A stretch of DNA of 64,000 nucleotides from Nelumbo lutea (Eukaryota; Streptophyta; Magnoliopsida; Proteales; Nelumbonaceae): positions 6,003,728 through 6,067,727 of the forward strand of contig JAKGHH010000008.1 in assembly GCA_022828595.1 (NCBI GenBank), read 5' to 3'. This document shows positions 33,563 to 44,984 of the stretch, one piece after another. Under the pieces are notes generated by a model. The model was not told the DNA's origin and searched no databases. It worked only from the letters and a program-made list of their open reading frames with translations. A program made the translations under genes and the position numbers. Numbering within the stretch: position 1 is the stretch's first letter; each line of letters starts with the position of its first letter.

Positions 33563-33757
33563 ATATCAAGTTCAAACCACAAGGGGGCACCCCACCATCC
33601 CACAACACATCCCCGTCGTGTATTGGGAACATCTCCCGATGATGATATCATCATTTCTGGTACTATCATCGGGAGATGTTCCCAATACACAGTGGGGATG
33701 TGCTGTGGGACATTGTGGGGCGTCCCCTAGTGGGGTGTAGATGTGAACTCGGGATAT
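33563..33757. repeat. Long hairpin MITE, copy 2 (best preserved)
   Basis: A nearly perfect inverted repeat: the left arm GATATCATCAT to GATATT (read outward: CGTGTATTGGGAACATCTCC, then CCCACAACACATCCCC and GGGGGCACCCCAC) is mirrored on the right by GGGAGATGTTCCCAATACAC, GGGGATGTGCTGTGGG and GTGGGGCGTCCCC. The stem is about 90 bp around a loop near 33655-33663. If transcribed it would fold into a long double-stranded RNA. Confidence 0.85.
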
Positions 33758-33930
33758 CACTCTTTCTGTCAAGGTATAGTAAATTAGTAAGGTGATCAAA
33801 CCAAATGCAACCTCTTATAGCTATGCTTGGTTTGAACCTTTCTTCTTCTTCTGTTTTTTTTTTTTTTTTGGTTTCTCTTTTATATTTTATCAAACCAAAC
33901 ACAGACTTAAAAACTTCCTCAGAAGAAAGT

Positions 33931-34121
33931 GATGACTCTGGATCTCCTGCCCACGACAACTCTGCCCATGTCTACCCACAACACACTACCCCGTGAATTG
34001 AGAACATCTCTCCTTGCTTAATACTATGTTGGAGGATGAAATGTTCTCCATGTGTGGCTGTGATGTTATGTAGGTAGACCGTAGCCGTCAACAGAGTTTG
34101 TGTGGGCAGGAGATCCGGGCT
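33931..34121. repeat. MITE with CTGGATCTCCTGCCCAC ends
   Basis: GGATCTCCTGCCCACGACAA on the left pairs with TTGTGTGGGCAGGAGATCC on the right; inside, GAGAACATCTC and GAAATGTTCTCC also pair. A related end type (GGATCTGCTACCCAC) occurs at 41940-42066. Confidence 0.65.
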
Positions 34122-34201
34122 CAAGCGGTATGGGGATTTGAGGATGAAATTGACATAGCATGTCTGAGATGTGTGGCTGTAGATGATGTTGGAAGGTTCT
34201 A

Positions 34202-34610
34202 GAGGTGGCAACGAGCCGAGCTTTTCACAAGCTGCTCGAGTTTGGTCGAATCGGTTTCAACCAAACTTGAGCCCAATTCACTGACTCGATTATTAAACGG
34301 GCCGAGCTCGAGCCTACTAGAGCTCAGCTTGTGAAACTTGCGAGCTGGCTCGAATATATATATATATATATATTGATATTTAATATATATAATAAATTTA
34401 TAGAAAATAATATATATATATAATAAAAATATTATAATTATTAATTTTTAAATATAAAAAAATATATAATTTTTTATTTTTATAAAACATTTTTTCTCAA
34501 AATCGAAGTAAAGGTTCTGCCTTCAATCGAATTCGAATATTGGAGAACAGTCTCGAGCCGAGCTCGAGCCTCGTACTATTCGGTTCGGCTCGGCTCGAAT
34601 CATCCCTTAA
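34202..34610. mobile_element. hAT-like MITE
   Basis: Starts TAGAGGTGGCAACGAGCCGA and ends TCGGCTCGAATCATCCCTTA, an imperfect inverted repeat of the TAGRGGTG type. The core is AT-rich with a (TA)n run (34347-34370). The flanks share GGAAG but a clean 8-bp duplication is not seen. It ends about 180 bp before the ATP synthase subunit ATG. Confidence 0.55.
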
Positions 34611-34791
34611 TGGAAGCTACGTGAGTAGTATATCCGATCTCTAATCAGAGTTAACTCGGAACGACAACTTCCGAGTTTGTCGAGTTTCTGGTTTTGAAAC
34701 ACTGCTTACCTGTTAGGTTTTAACACGAAAGGTGAAGAAGCTCTTCTTCCATGGGAGCAGAAATAGGCCGAATAGAGAGTAGTAGGTGGAG

Positions 34792-37629
34792 ATGGCGAGT
34801 TATCTGTGGAGGAAATATGCGGATCACTTGTACTCAAAGTGGGAGAAAACGTTCCTATGGGACATGATTGAACCTTACAGACGCCCCAAATCCTTCACCC
34901 CACTCGTCACCATCTATGTCGCTGCGTTCTATACTGGGGTCATTGGAGCTGCAATTACAGAGCAACTCTATAAGGTACTTTTTTCCTCTCTCTCTATTTT
35001 TCCCTCTTTGTTATGTTTGGGTTAAATCGAATCTTATTCCTGATGATTATTCCTCGAACTAAAATGTCCATCAGCTTTTATACTTCTTGACGCATGATAC
35101 ACCATTGGTATGTTCTGTATCTGTTCAATTATTTGTATTTCTTTATGATGCTAACATGGAATTCTGCGTTTTCCTAGTTAATTCTGTGAATTATAGTTAA
35201 AACTAAAGCTCAGAAAGTTAAATTGTGCCAAGATCTTCTCGGGAGGATAAAATCATAAAACTTATTTGCCAGGATGGTTTCAAGGTAATAGATTGATAGC
35301 TGATCATAGGAAACTGATGACCTTTGATCCTTACGCTGTGTTTGGTTGCAGTGCAAATTTATTTGCACTAGTACAATGCATGGGAGTGCAAATGTAAAAA
35401 ATGCAAATTATTATTTAATTTTTTTTTTGGATTTGAAACAAAAATAGGTCAGAATTTACACTCAAATCATTTGCACTGCCATGGTTTTGCATCAGTGCAA
35501 ATTTATTTGCATTGCAACCAAACACAGCCTAGGCTCAATTTGGAAGGAGTACAAACACAAATATGTACAATACAAATACATACAAAATACAAGGTTTTGC
35601 ATTGTACATATTTGTATTTGTACTCCTTCCAAAACTGAGCCTTAGGAAAACAATTCCGATGTCTTAGGAAATATGTTGTGTTCTTCTTTCCATGAAGTAT
35701 GGCATTCCAACTATCAACAATGTTTTCATTCTTAAGCCTCTTGGGTTCTTAAATGATGAATGATCATCAATACAACAGCAAGGCCTTGGCTTTCTTTTCT
35801 CACTCTTTCTACAGAACCGATCTTATCCTCAAAGTTACAGCTAGATATTTGTTCTGGGTATCATAATATAAAATGGGGGAATCCATCTTATGCAAAATCT
35901 TCTCCTTGATGTGTAAATGTGGATCTACAACCCTTTGATTTTCAAACTTCTCCAACTCATCTGTGCAGCTCCAGAAAGAATTAGAAAGCACACTCCCACA
36001 CTTTCAGCAAATCTAAAATGCAAGATAAGGTAGCGGTGCTTTCACAGTTTTGCCATCTCCTTTGCAAGGAATGCATTTATTCATCAATATCTTCGTTCTT
36101 GGTGTATGTTTTTCTCCTATCCATAAAGCAAAGTGCAATTTTTGAAAGGTTCTTGTCTGAACCAATTGAGTGTGCCAGAAGATGAGCATTCTTTGTGCAT
36201 TGCCAATGCAAGAGAAGGTAGCATTGCTGATAGGATGGTTAAAGGGTTTTCTAGAAAATATTGCATCAAGATGTTCTATTAAGAAGTATGATGATAATGG
36301 GAAATGCCAAATTAGTTTGGGAAGGGCCTCGTGTGAACCAATTGAATGTGCCAGAAGATGAAAGTTCTTGGGGCATAGCCAATATATATATATATATATT
36401 GCTAGTTCATTTAATTCCTTGCTGATAAGATGGCCAAAGATTTTTCTAGAAAATGTTATATCAATGCGACTTTGGCCGGGTGGGGAGGTGTAGTTTGGGA
36501 GTGCTGGCCTCCAAATACTTCTGTAGTGATAATTGCATGTCTTGATAACTAGGTGAGTTAAATTAAAGACATGTTAATAATTTAACAAGTATCCCACTGT
36601 TTGTAGTACAATTCCTTCTCCAAGAAGGGAAAACCCTTTCAGTATGGTAAATGTTTTGGCACATGGGCAGATTATTGAAATCTATGTATCTTAGAGATCA
36701 AACTTATTGGCCCAACATATAATAAGATACATAGGCTAATGATTCGATGCATCTAATAATGGACATCTGTCACACTGATATCCCTTTTCTGAGATGTCAG
36801 TAGCTTAATACATATCATTGTTATCTCCATGTTTTCCAGAAAGGTTTTCAAATGTACTTGCAGAAGGTGATACTACTTGCATTAGATTCTGATGCTACTG
36901 TTGTTGGTGTGAACAACAGAGAACAAAACACTTTTAATGCATCTTACTCCTCCAAAGTGCAATTGCAGCAAAAGCTGAATGGTGTTGCTGTCTGTAAATT
37001 AAACCATGGTTTTCTAATATTTCCTCCTTTTACAGGAGGGGTTCTGTAAGGTCAAAATTAAAAATTGGAATGGAGAGCAACTGTATTTTAAGTTCTATAT
37101 ATCAGAGAGGCTAAAGCTTAGCATTCAGAATGAATATCTTTTTCAGATGGCTCAAAGATCTGCCAATTCCTTGGTCAATTTTCTCACACGAGGAGTTTTG
37201 AGATCTGATTAATATTTAGGGCCTTTTTTGTGTGGTTAGTTCTTTTAATTGCTTTTGAGATTTTCATCTTAACTTGTTTTGCATTGAGGCATCGTGTATC
37301 CAAGGCCTGCTCTTTTATTCTCTTTTGCATGAAAAGCTTGTAGCTTGTATTTCTATTCTTTTCAGCTAATCTAAAGTTTTTGCTTATCAACAAAAACAAT
37401 ACAATGGGACAAATTGTATGGAAGGTTGCTTGCATCAATGTATATACATTGAAATAGAATACAAACTTAACATATACTTGTATTGGAAACTTGAAGATTT
37501 CTTTCTTGTATTGAGCAGGAAAAATATTGGGAGGACCACCCAGGAGAAGCAGTGCCTCTCATGAAGCCGAAGTTCTACTATGGGCCCTGGAAAGTACTGA
37601 GAGGGGATTTCCTTCCACCCAACCAGTAA
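34792..37629 (+). CDS. Small plant mitochondrial ATP synthase-associated subunit (ATP17/Fb15-like)
   Basis: Two exons, 34792-34974 and 37519-37629, phase 0, GT-AG, encoding 97 residues. Exon 1 begins MASYLWRKYADHLYSKWEKT, then EPYRRPKSFTP and a hydrophobic segment at about residues 38-58 (LVTIYVAAFYTGVIGAAIT). Exon 2 reads EKYWEDHPGEAVPLMKPKFY followed by YGPWKVLRGDFLPPNQ. I associate this organisation (aromatic/basic N-terminus, single membrane span, EKYWEDHPGEAVP) with a plant protein found in mitochondrial ATP synthase preparations, once catalogued as fiber protein Fb15. That identification is from memory, so I give no gene symbol. The 2.5-kb intron holds two MITEs. An upstream ATG at 34751 opens a different frame that overlaps this start. 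Confidence 0.78.
35335..35528. mobile_element. MITE with 16-bp perfect inverted ends
   Basis: GCTGTGTTTGGTTGCA at 35335-35350 is the exact reverse complement of TGCAACCAAACACAGC at 35513-35528. The adjacent GTGCAAATTTATTTGCA words extend the pairing. It sits in the intron of the ATP synthase subunit gene. The family is not determined; no convincing target duplication. Confidence 0.8.
35532..35643. mobile_element. Second MITE, directly adjacent
   Basis: GGCTCAATTTGGAAGGAGTA at the left end pairs with TACTCCTTCCAAAACTGAGC at the right, and the pairing continues through ATATGTACAAT, so about 40 bp of each 110-bp end are complementary. Flanks CTA and TTA resemble a degenerate 3-bp duplication. 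It starts only about 4 bp after the previous element ends. Confidence 0.8.
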
Positions 37630-38600
37630 ATCAGACCCACTCCATTGGGATGGCATCATTGGTTTTTGTCACTTTTTGTCATGTTCATACGCAACAAGCT
37701 TTTCTAGTACAAGCTAAAAAGAATTTCTGAGAAACACCTTGGAATTAAGTAATCAGGACGTTACATTAGCGTGACAACACCTGTTGCTCTTTCCTTAGAA
37801 TGAGAAGAAAGTCAGTCTTATGATGTTTGCACTGATAAGAACATTTTTGGGTAATGGGTTGTTTTAGTAATGTTGATTAGAACTTTTCCTCTTATTTAAT
37901 TTGTAGACATAATTTGATTTATCAAACCGTGATTCATCACATTCAGTTTCATATATGCTAGCAACAACCCTAATTAATAGTCCAAATGTCTTTATGAACA
38001 AACAAATACTCAAACATGCCCCTGTATTTCGAATTTTTATTATCATAAGTTGGGGGGGTGTTAATTTATCTTTTCATTGGTAAAGCGTGTTCTCTATTAT
38101 TTATCAGAAATTGGGTGTGCCCGAATCAGCACTTATTATATTCCGAGATCCCAACGTCTGCACATGGTTCTCTCATTAGCCATTTAAAATATTGTACCCC
38201 TTGGAACAAGGAGCAACCAAATACCAACCAACTTGCCAATAAAATATGTCGGGGCTGCATCTCTGGAAGCAATGCTGATGCAGCTAAGGATGCATTCGAA
38301 TTTATTATACAAAAAAGCAGCATACTTTGAGTAGTTGACCTTCATAAATATGTATTTCTTGTATACAACTCTGTGTTTTATTATCATACATCCCTGAATT
38401 CAACTCATTCTTTTATTATGGTACAACCGTACAACATCAAACCAATGATAAATCAGTGACCTATATACATGAATAATATAGTTATACTTTTCGTGTTTGA
38501 TCTTTATTTGCCAATAGAATGCCTAAAATTTGTATTGAATGGTTACAACAGATTAATCCTGTTAGTGCATATGTATACTCTAGCCATCTGGTGATTATGA
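37630..38600. other. Intergenic region between convergent genes
   Basis: Holds the 3' UTRs of the ATP synthase subunit gene (+) and the phospholipase D gene (-). T/A-rich, no further gene recognised. Confidence 0.5.
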
Positions 38601-41254
38601 CTATGTGGTGAAAGTTGGTGGTAGAACCATTGACCTCTTTCCTTTGACAGGGGTGTTGGTGTCGGGGAATAAACCACCACCTTCAACAAGATCCAAAACA
38701 GAGCCATCACTCAACACAGTCACAGGGTAATTTACCAGATGAACACCTTTCATGTCTATTATCTCGTTTCCACTGTATATATTCCACATCTCCTCTCCTA
38801 TTGCATTGATTCTCCTTACACAGTCCAAACTATGGGCTTCAAGGAATGATTCTTCCATGCGCCCGGTGTGTTCGTACCACAGTGACATGCGATATGCATG
38901 TATATCTCCATGAGTTCCATTAGTAGCATGTTTCGGCTGGTAGCATCCCATTGCAATTTCTGTGTCTCGCCCTCCATCCATGGATCGTTGGTTCACATTG
39001 GCAGAACCTATTATCATATACATATCGTCCACTGAGGAAGAACACAACAACCAACCATTTGCAACTCATCAGATTAGCAAATATACTGCAAAATATAACT
39101 ACAATGAAAACTAAAGTTATTTACAGCTAAAGATTAATTCTTGTACCTATCATGAATTTGGAATGGACATAAATCATAAACCTCCTTTGCTTCTGGGAAT
39201 GCCAGTAGTGAGTTGAAGGTTGAGGAGAATATGGAGGCACAAACTCTCCTGAACTCTTCTGCTCTCGATTGGCCAGGCAGAAGAAGTTCAAGTAGTCCTT
39301 AGGATGTGCAGACTCACCACTCTCTTGAATGGCTTCTGCAATCAACCTATACATCATTGCCATTGTCTGTCTAGTCCAATGCAGCATATCCTGAACTGGT
39401 TCACTTTCTGGTATTCCTTCGGGCCACATGGGTATCACAATGTACACGGAAAATCTCTCCTTTGCTTTGATTTTATTCACCACCTTGACTGCAATCTCTA
39501 CAGGGATCAAGTTACCGCAACCACTGTGTCTATCTGTATCCCACAAATGGCAACTGCCCATAAAATATTGATTCTCGATGTAAATAAATTTCTCTGCACG
39601 CCGAATTGCTTCTACATAAGCTTCATGGATACTCTGCTCCAGTGAAACACCCATTGGCAAAGATGTTGCTGATACATGATCAATGGATCGGAAGACCTGG
39701 ACTTTCCAGTCTCCAGCAGAGGATAGGTTCTTATGAGAAGGACGATGAACGATATTCGGAATGGTGCTAATGGGAATGAGCAAAGATGGATCGCACTGTT
39801 TAGTCCATCGTTGCTCGAAGTTTGTCAATACATCCCAAGCAGCTTCTCCGGTGATGCAAGCATGAGCATCATGCCAGGGTTCTCTTGGCCCACCTTTGTG
39901 AAGACTAGCTCCAGGAATGTTTATTTGATAGAAATCAAGAGCATGTGATTCTTTGTTAAGTGTTCGAAACAAGGAGTGCTCCTCTGTGTCATAGCGCCCG
40001 TCGCAAAGATCCAACCCACCAATAAAACTCATGATTTCTCTGTCTCCGCCATTGAAACCGGTATAGATTTCATCGTTGCTCTCATCCTCCTCACTAGCTG
40101 AGTCCAGAAAACGCGCTTCGGTGTCCACAGTGATGGTTTTCTGATGGTGGGTAAAGAGCGTAGGGAAGTTATGGTGTAGCCTGGGACACAGTCTGCAGAC
40201 CACCTTGGAGTGCTTGAAGTAGTCGAAGGCGTCTTCATCATGGGTATTCATCACTCCCCTGTTCTTGATAATTGGTAGGGATGTTTCGTCGTCCCAAATC
40301 ATGATTCTCACAGCTACCCCTTCCTCTGATTTTCGTTTCAACAATTGTCCAATCTGTACTTCTCTTGCGTGTACGAGTTCAGTTCTGGGGTCTCGGACCT
40401 GCTTAATTGAAAGTCCAAGATCATCGAGAGAAAGAGAAGAAAATCTTGTAGAAGCACAGAGTATGATGAGCGAAAGCTTACCAGCACCATCTTAGGATTG
40501 AAGGACCAGCCTGCGATGTATATCAAGTACCTTGCTCCGTCAATGGCCTTGTATACATCCTCCCACAGCCTCCTTGGCCCCCCGGGAAGACAGACTGGAG
40601 GCTCAAAGGTGGGGCAATGGTGAGCATCTTGATAGAGCATGACGCTGCAGTTGGAGCGTAGAGGAAATGTAGCGTTTTTAACTCCCTGAAATTCATTGTG
40701 ACTGAGAACTCTGCGCCAACTGGGTTCATGTTCTGCGTGCTTAAACCATAGTATGAAACGCAGTTTGAGCTCCAGATTTGGCTTTCCCTTCTCTGTGAGG
40801 AGAGGAAAGAAACCATCTATCAGAGTTTCGTCATCTAAGATCCTCTTGGTTGGGATGTGTATCTTTCCCAAGACAGAGAGCTTTGTATGCAGTGTAATGG
40901 TGATGGTCGAATCAGATGGATAAGCACAGAGGATCTGGAAGCTTTGGTTCCACACACGGTCAAATTGGTGGCTTGTCTCTGCTACTTTCTTATTGTCAAT
41001 TTCAATGGTCACGTAGCTTTGCTTTTCTCCTCCCAATATGCACTGACCCAGAATTATTTAAAAAAAAAAAGAAGAAGAAGAAGAAGAAAAGAAGAAATAG
41101 TTCAGTGAAAGTCAGGAACTTACTGGTTAAAGCTTAATTATGGTTGGTGCAATGCAACACTTACATCGAGTAAGGAAGGTTTGTAAGGAGTTGCATGGAA
41201 GATGGTAGCTTCAAGCGTTCCATGGAGGAACCTGCAGCTCTTCTTTCCCTCCAT
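38601..41254 (-). CDS. PLDEPSILON: Phospholipase D epsilon (PLD alpha4) type
   Basis: Four exons on the minus strand: 41254-41165, 41042-40482, 40398-39147 and 39031-38601, encoding 777 residues; all introns are GT-AG. PLDs hydrolyse membrane phospholipids to phosphatidic acid, a signalling lipid; the epsilon form is plasma-membrane associated and linked to nitrogen response and growth. Exon 1 starts MEGKKSCRFLHGTLEATIFH and exon 2 opens CILGGEKQSYVTIEI, completing the N-terminal C2 domain (about 9-150). The two HxKxxxxD motifs are intact: His302/Lys304/Asp309 (HHQKTITVD) and His629/Lys631/Asp636, the second spanning the exon 3/4 boundary, where Val635 is split. ENQYFMGS precedes it. The C-terminus ends GKRSMVLPPTFTT, closest to the epsilon type in my memory. 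The PIP2-binding N-terminal extension of beta/gamma forms is absent. Confidence 0.92.
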
Positions 41255-41900
41255 GAAAGATGGTAGCTAGCTCCAAATTCTTGTCTGAAGAGGGCAACAG
41301 TTTCTTCTGATAGGCATGAATGTTGGGGAGTGTTACAGGATAGATGTTAGTTTTTATATTAGAAACAGAAGCAACAGCCATTGTTATCAGAAACTTGGAA
41401 TGTAATAGAAGAAGAAGAAGAGGTCTGCGGTTGGAAGAAAAATTGGGTATGCCTGGAGATGTTTATGTCTTAGGGGCAACGTTCAAGTGCGTCATAAGCT
41501 AAAACGAGCTTGTTATTTCTTCAAGTTGAAGTCGGTATGACAAACAAATGCTGTGTGAAGTCTCTGGTTTTCTGACAAGGCAAGTTCCGATTTCCGATTA
41601 GTTATACAGGCAAACGGAATTTTTGTAGTTGTTTCTAGTACCCGGCCACCCGCCAGTCATTCTTGGACCGGACCCGTGCTTTGGTTGTGAAGTTGGACCA
41701 ACGACCCGGCCCATTGGACCTATTATCTTGCAGTATTCTCTCTGTACGCAAAGATGAAGGGCCACAGCACGCAATTGGGAATAGAAAGATGTGAATCTGT
41801 GATTTTGATTGTCTTGTCCGCCACCCCTAGGCGAGTTCTAAGAAAGTGCTACTCCAGCCTCCAACTTCAAGGTTCCTCCAAAGTGGTGTAGCGAATCCCA
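41255..41900. promoter_or_regulatory. Promoter and 5' flank of the phospholipase D gene
   Basis: Sequence upstream of the minus-strand ATG at 41254. It contains a GAAGAAGAAGA tract (about 41409) and no other gene. I do not see a decisive TATA box. Confidence 0.4.
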
Positions 41901-41929
41901 GTTCCTAACATATCCGGAGCCACGTTACA

Positions 41930-42070
41930 CAGACTCGGGATCTGCTACCCACAAATTACACAGACTCGGGATCACCACCACCGTATTTTGGGAACAGGGA
42001 AATATTTTCAATTACCAGTTATCATGTCTCGTGGGTAGAGACGTGGAACATCTTATGGGTAGCAGATTCG
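41930..42070. repeat. MITE with GGATCTGCTACCCAC ends
   Basis: CTCGGGATCTGCTACCCACA at about 41936-41955 pairs with TGGGTAGCAGATTCGAGCTC at about 42057-42076. The inner words GGGAACAGGGAAAT and CGTGGAACATCTT show kinship with the 33931 and 33563 hairpins. Confidence 0.6.
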
Positions 42071-42418
42071 AGCTCTGTTACATAACCGTAAATCTCAATC
42101 ATCTAACTTTTCCTTTAATATTTCTCTAAACCGTCCATGGCATTCGGTTTTTGGATTTTGAGACAGCAAAGTTGGTCAATCACTTACATGAGGAAAGTTA
42201 TCAACAGTGGACAAAAATGCTCTTTTTAATAATAGATTTTTATGAATGAAATGGTCATTGACTTATTGGGAAATAAAAGAAAATGAGTAGATGCATAAAT
42301 AACTTACCAAAAACTGAACAGGCCTTAACGTGAAATCCACTACACAAACTGTTGTAGCCTAGGTTACAACAATGACATCACGGCTTTAGTTATAACTCCA
42401 CTTTAACGGCACCTCATC

Positions 42419-42916
42419 TAGGGGTGAATAAGAAAAACTGAAAAACCGAATCGAATTGAAAAATCGACTGAAACCGAACTAAAAAACTGATTAACGAAAT
42501 TGATTGGTTTGGTTTCAATTAACCAATATAACAAAATAGTGATTAATCAAACTGATCAGTATACATATATTTCTATATATTTTATGTTTATTTTATATTT
42601 TCTATATGTTACAAATTAATAAATATGCATTATAAATATATATTTATAATATATAATATATTATTTATTATTTAAAATATAATACTATATATATTTCTAA
42701 CTTTTTATTATGTATTTATATATTTTTTATAATATATATTATAAATATAAAAACAAAAAAAACCAATGAACTGAATTAATGATTAACCAAATTGGTCAAT
42801 TAATTAACCGATGTCTTAGATTCGATTTCAACTACCGATTTTCTAGAAATCGATAATATCAATTTGATTTAAAAAATAAGTCCACAATTTGATTAACCGA
42901 ATCATAAGCACCCCTT
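42419..42916. mobile_element. hAT-like MITE upstream of the plus-strand LTR element
   Basis: Starts TAGGGGTGAATAAG and ends CATAAGCACCCCTT, an imperfect inverted pair of the plant hAT type. The interior is AT-rich with pairing words ACCGAATCGAATT and TTCGATTTC. I do not see a clean 8-bp duplication. Confidence 0.5.
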
Positions 42917-42948
42917 CTTCACCCGATTCAAGATGTGACCATGGTAAT

Positions 42949-43773
42949 TGATGAGGGTGGATTTGACCCTCCAATGACATTATGACACCTGACACCTCAT
43001 GACAACTAAGTGCTAACTACATCAGGCGGCTCGCCGCTTACAGGTAGCTCGCCACTTACAGGCAGCTCGTCACCATGCAACACTCATAGGCAGCTCGCCA
43101 CCATGCAACACTTACAGGCAGCTCGCCACTAGGCAGCTCGCCACCATGCAGCCTAGCACCTTACAAACAGCTCACCACCAAGCAGCTCGACCACCACATG
43201 ATAATATCACGGAGCTCACCACCGTACCTCGCATTTTACGAGATTATGACTTGTAACGGCTATATTAGCTCACCCACTCCCCGATTCAGGTGGGAATGGG
43301 CAGCCTCACCAGTTGGTGGCTTTATCCCCATCTAACACGAAAACAAGTCCCATTACAGCGGGAATCCGAGAACTGCTCCACCAAACCCACAAGGACTCCA
43401 GTATATAAAGGCTTCACCCCCTAGAGGCGAAAGGAGAAAAAAGAAGGAAAAATGAGAAAAAGAAAAGGGTGCTCTCTAGCTCTCTAGTTCTCTCATTCTC
43501 TGATATCATCTTCAAGTTCTCTACTGTGTGCTAACTTAGCCATCGGAGTGTCCCCGTCGGGTAAGCCACCATGGGTTCTCTGGTTCAGTTCTTGCAAGCA
43601 ACCAGTTCCCACCGTCTACAAAGATGAGCATATCATCTCCTGCAGGGAGCAACCGGGTTGCACTACACTAGGGAGCTCAACTTCAGCCCCTGAGTCATCG
43701 GCCACTTGGGAGTAGATGGGATGATGAGGTACTTAGCCAAAAAAATGATACGTGACTCGAAACCGTCACATCA
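42949..43773 (+). repeat. 5' LTR of the plus-strand element
   Basis: 825 bp. TATA box TATATAAA at 43402-43409, followed by CTCTCTAGCTCTCTAG-rich sequence and the CATCGGAGTGTCCCCGTCGG segment also found in the solo LTR. Confidence 0.87.
43402..43409 (+). promoter_or_regulatory. LTR TATA box
   Basis: TATATAAA in the 5' LTR, in a position conserved with the LTRs of the minus-strand element. In the 3' LTR the same site reads TCAATAAA (45441-45448), so that copy probably lost its TATA box. Confidence 0.6.
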
Positions 43774-44332
43774 ATTGGCACTGTCTGTGGGAATATGCTA
43801 CAAAAAGCTAAGTTCTCATCCTACAAAAAGCTAAGTCCTCTTCTCCCATAAAGCTAAATCCTCACTTTTTAGAAACTGAAGCTCTCACTTTATAGTTTCC
43901 ATTTTTTATGAACTCAAAGACTATGCAGGGAGCTAACAAACTAAGTAGCTCTAAGGCGCCCACTTGGCGGTCTGCGCGCGGTCTGGCGGCCTGTGCGCGG
44001 CCTGGTAGCTTGGCACACATGCTGACCTAGCGCGACCTGGCACGGGCGCCGACCTGGCGGTCTGGCCCAAGCACAAATTGATGAACTGCTAAAAGACTTC
44101 CTCATCACTTAAGACCCAGTCGCCTCTTCGGCATGGGCAAAATCAAAGGTCAAAGAGAGTAGACTACGAGTCACTCCCAGAGCCTAAGGGCTAGGGTGCC
44201 AAACTGGTAAAGACTTCGGCACCATATAAGACCCAGTCGCCTCTTTGGCATGGGCAAGATTAAGGGGAGTGAACTACAAGTCGCTCCTAGAGCGTAAGGG
44301 CTAAAGTACCGAACTAGTAGAGACCTTGGCAC

Positions 44333-44702
44333 TTGGTCAACTCGACACCTCACAAGCAGCTCGGCACCTGGTCAGCCCAGCACCTCATAGGCAGCTAGGC
44401 ACCTGGTCAGCCAAGCACCTCACAAGCAGCTCGACACCTGGTCAGCCCAGCACCTCATAGGCAGCTAGGCACCTGGTCAGCCAAGCACCTCACAAGCAGC
44501 TCGGCACCTGGTCAGCTCGGCACCTCACAGGCAGCTCGACACCTGGTCAACCCAGCACCTCACAGGCAGCTCGACACCTGGTCAGCCAGGCACCTCACAG
44601 GCAACTCAACACCTGGTCAGCCCGGCACCTCACAGGCAGTTCGGCACCTGGTCAGCTCGACACCTGGTCAGCCCAGCACCTCACAGGCAGTTCGACACCT
44701 AA
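44333..44702. repeat. About 35-bp tandem repeat in the LTR element interior
   Basis: About ten copies of a unit of the form CAGCTCGGCACCTGGTCAGC then CCAGCACCTCACAGG, with substitutions. The 'AGCTCGGCACC' word is also the theme of the LTR minisatellites in this family. Confidence 0.85.
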
Positions 44703-44984
44703 CAGGTCCTAGTTGCCTCCTTGGCATGGGCACTTAAGGCACAATCGCCTCTTCGGCATGGACAAAATCAACAAGAGTGGACTATAAGTCGCTCCCAAAA
44801 CCTAAGGGCTAAAGTACCGAACTAGCAGAGACCTCGGCACCACTTAAGAAACAATCACCACTTATGAGTCGCTCTCAGAGCCTAAGAAACTGAATTGACG
44901 CTTACGAGCTCGTTGAATTACAGGCCGAAAGGAGAAACCTACTCCCTTCGCCGAGTTATCTTCATCTCGGGAGTGAGGGGCAAG

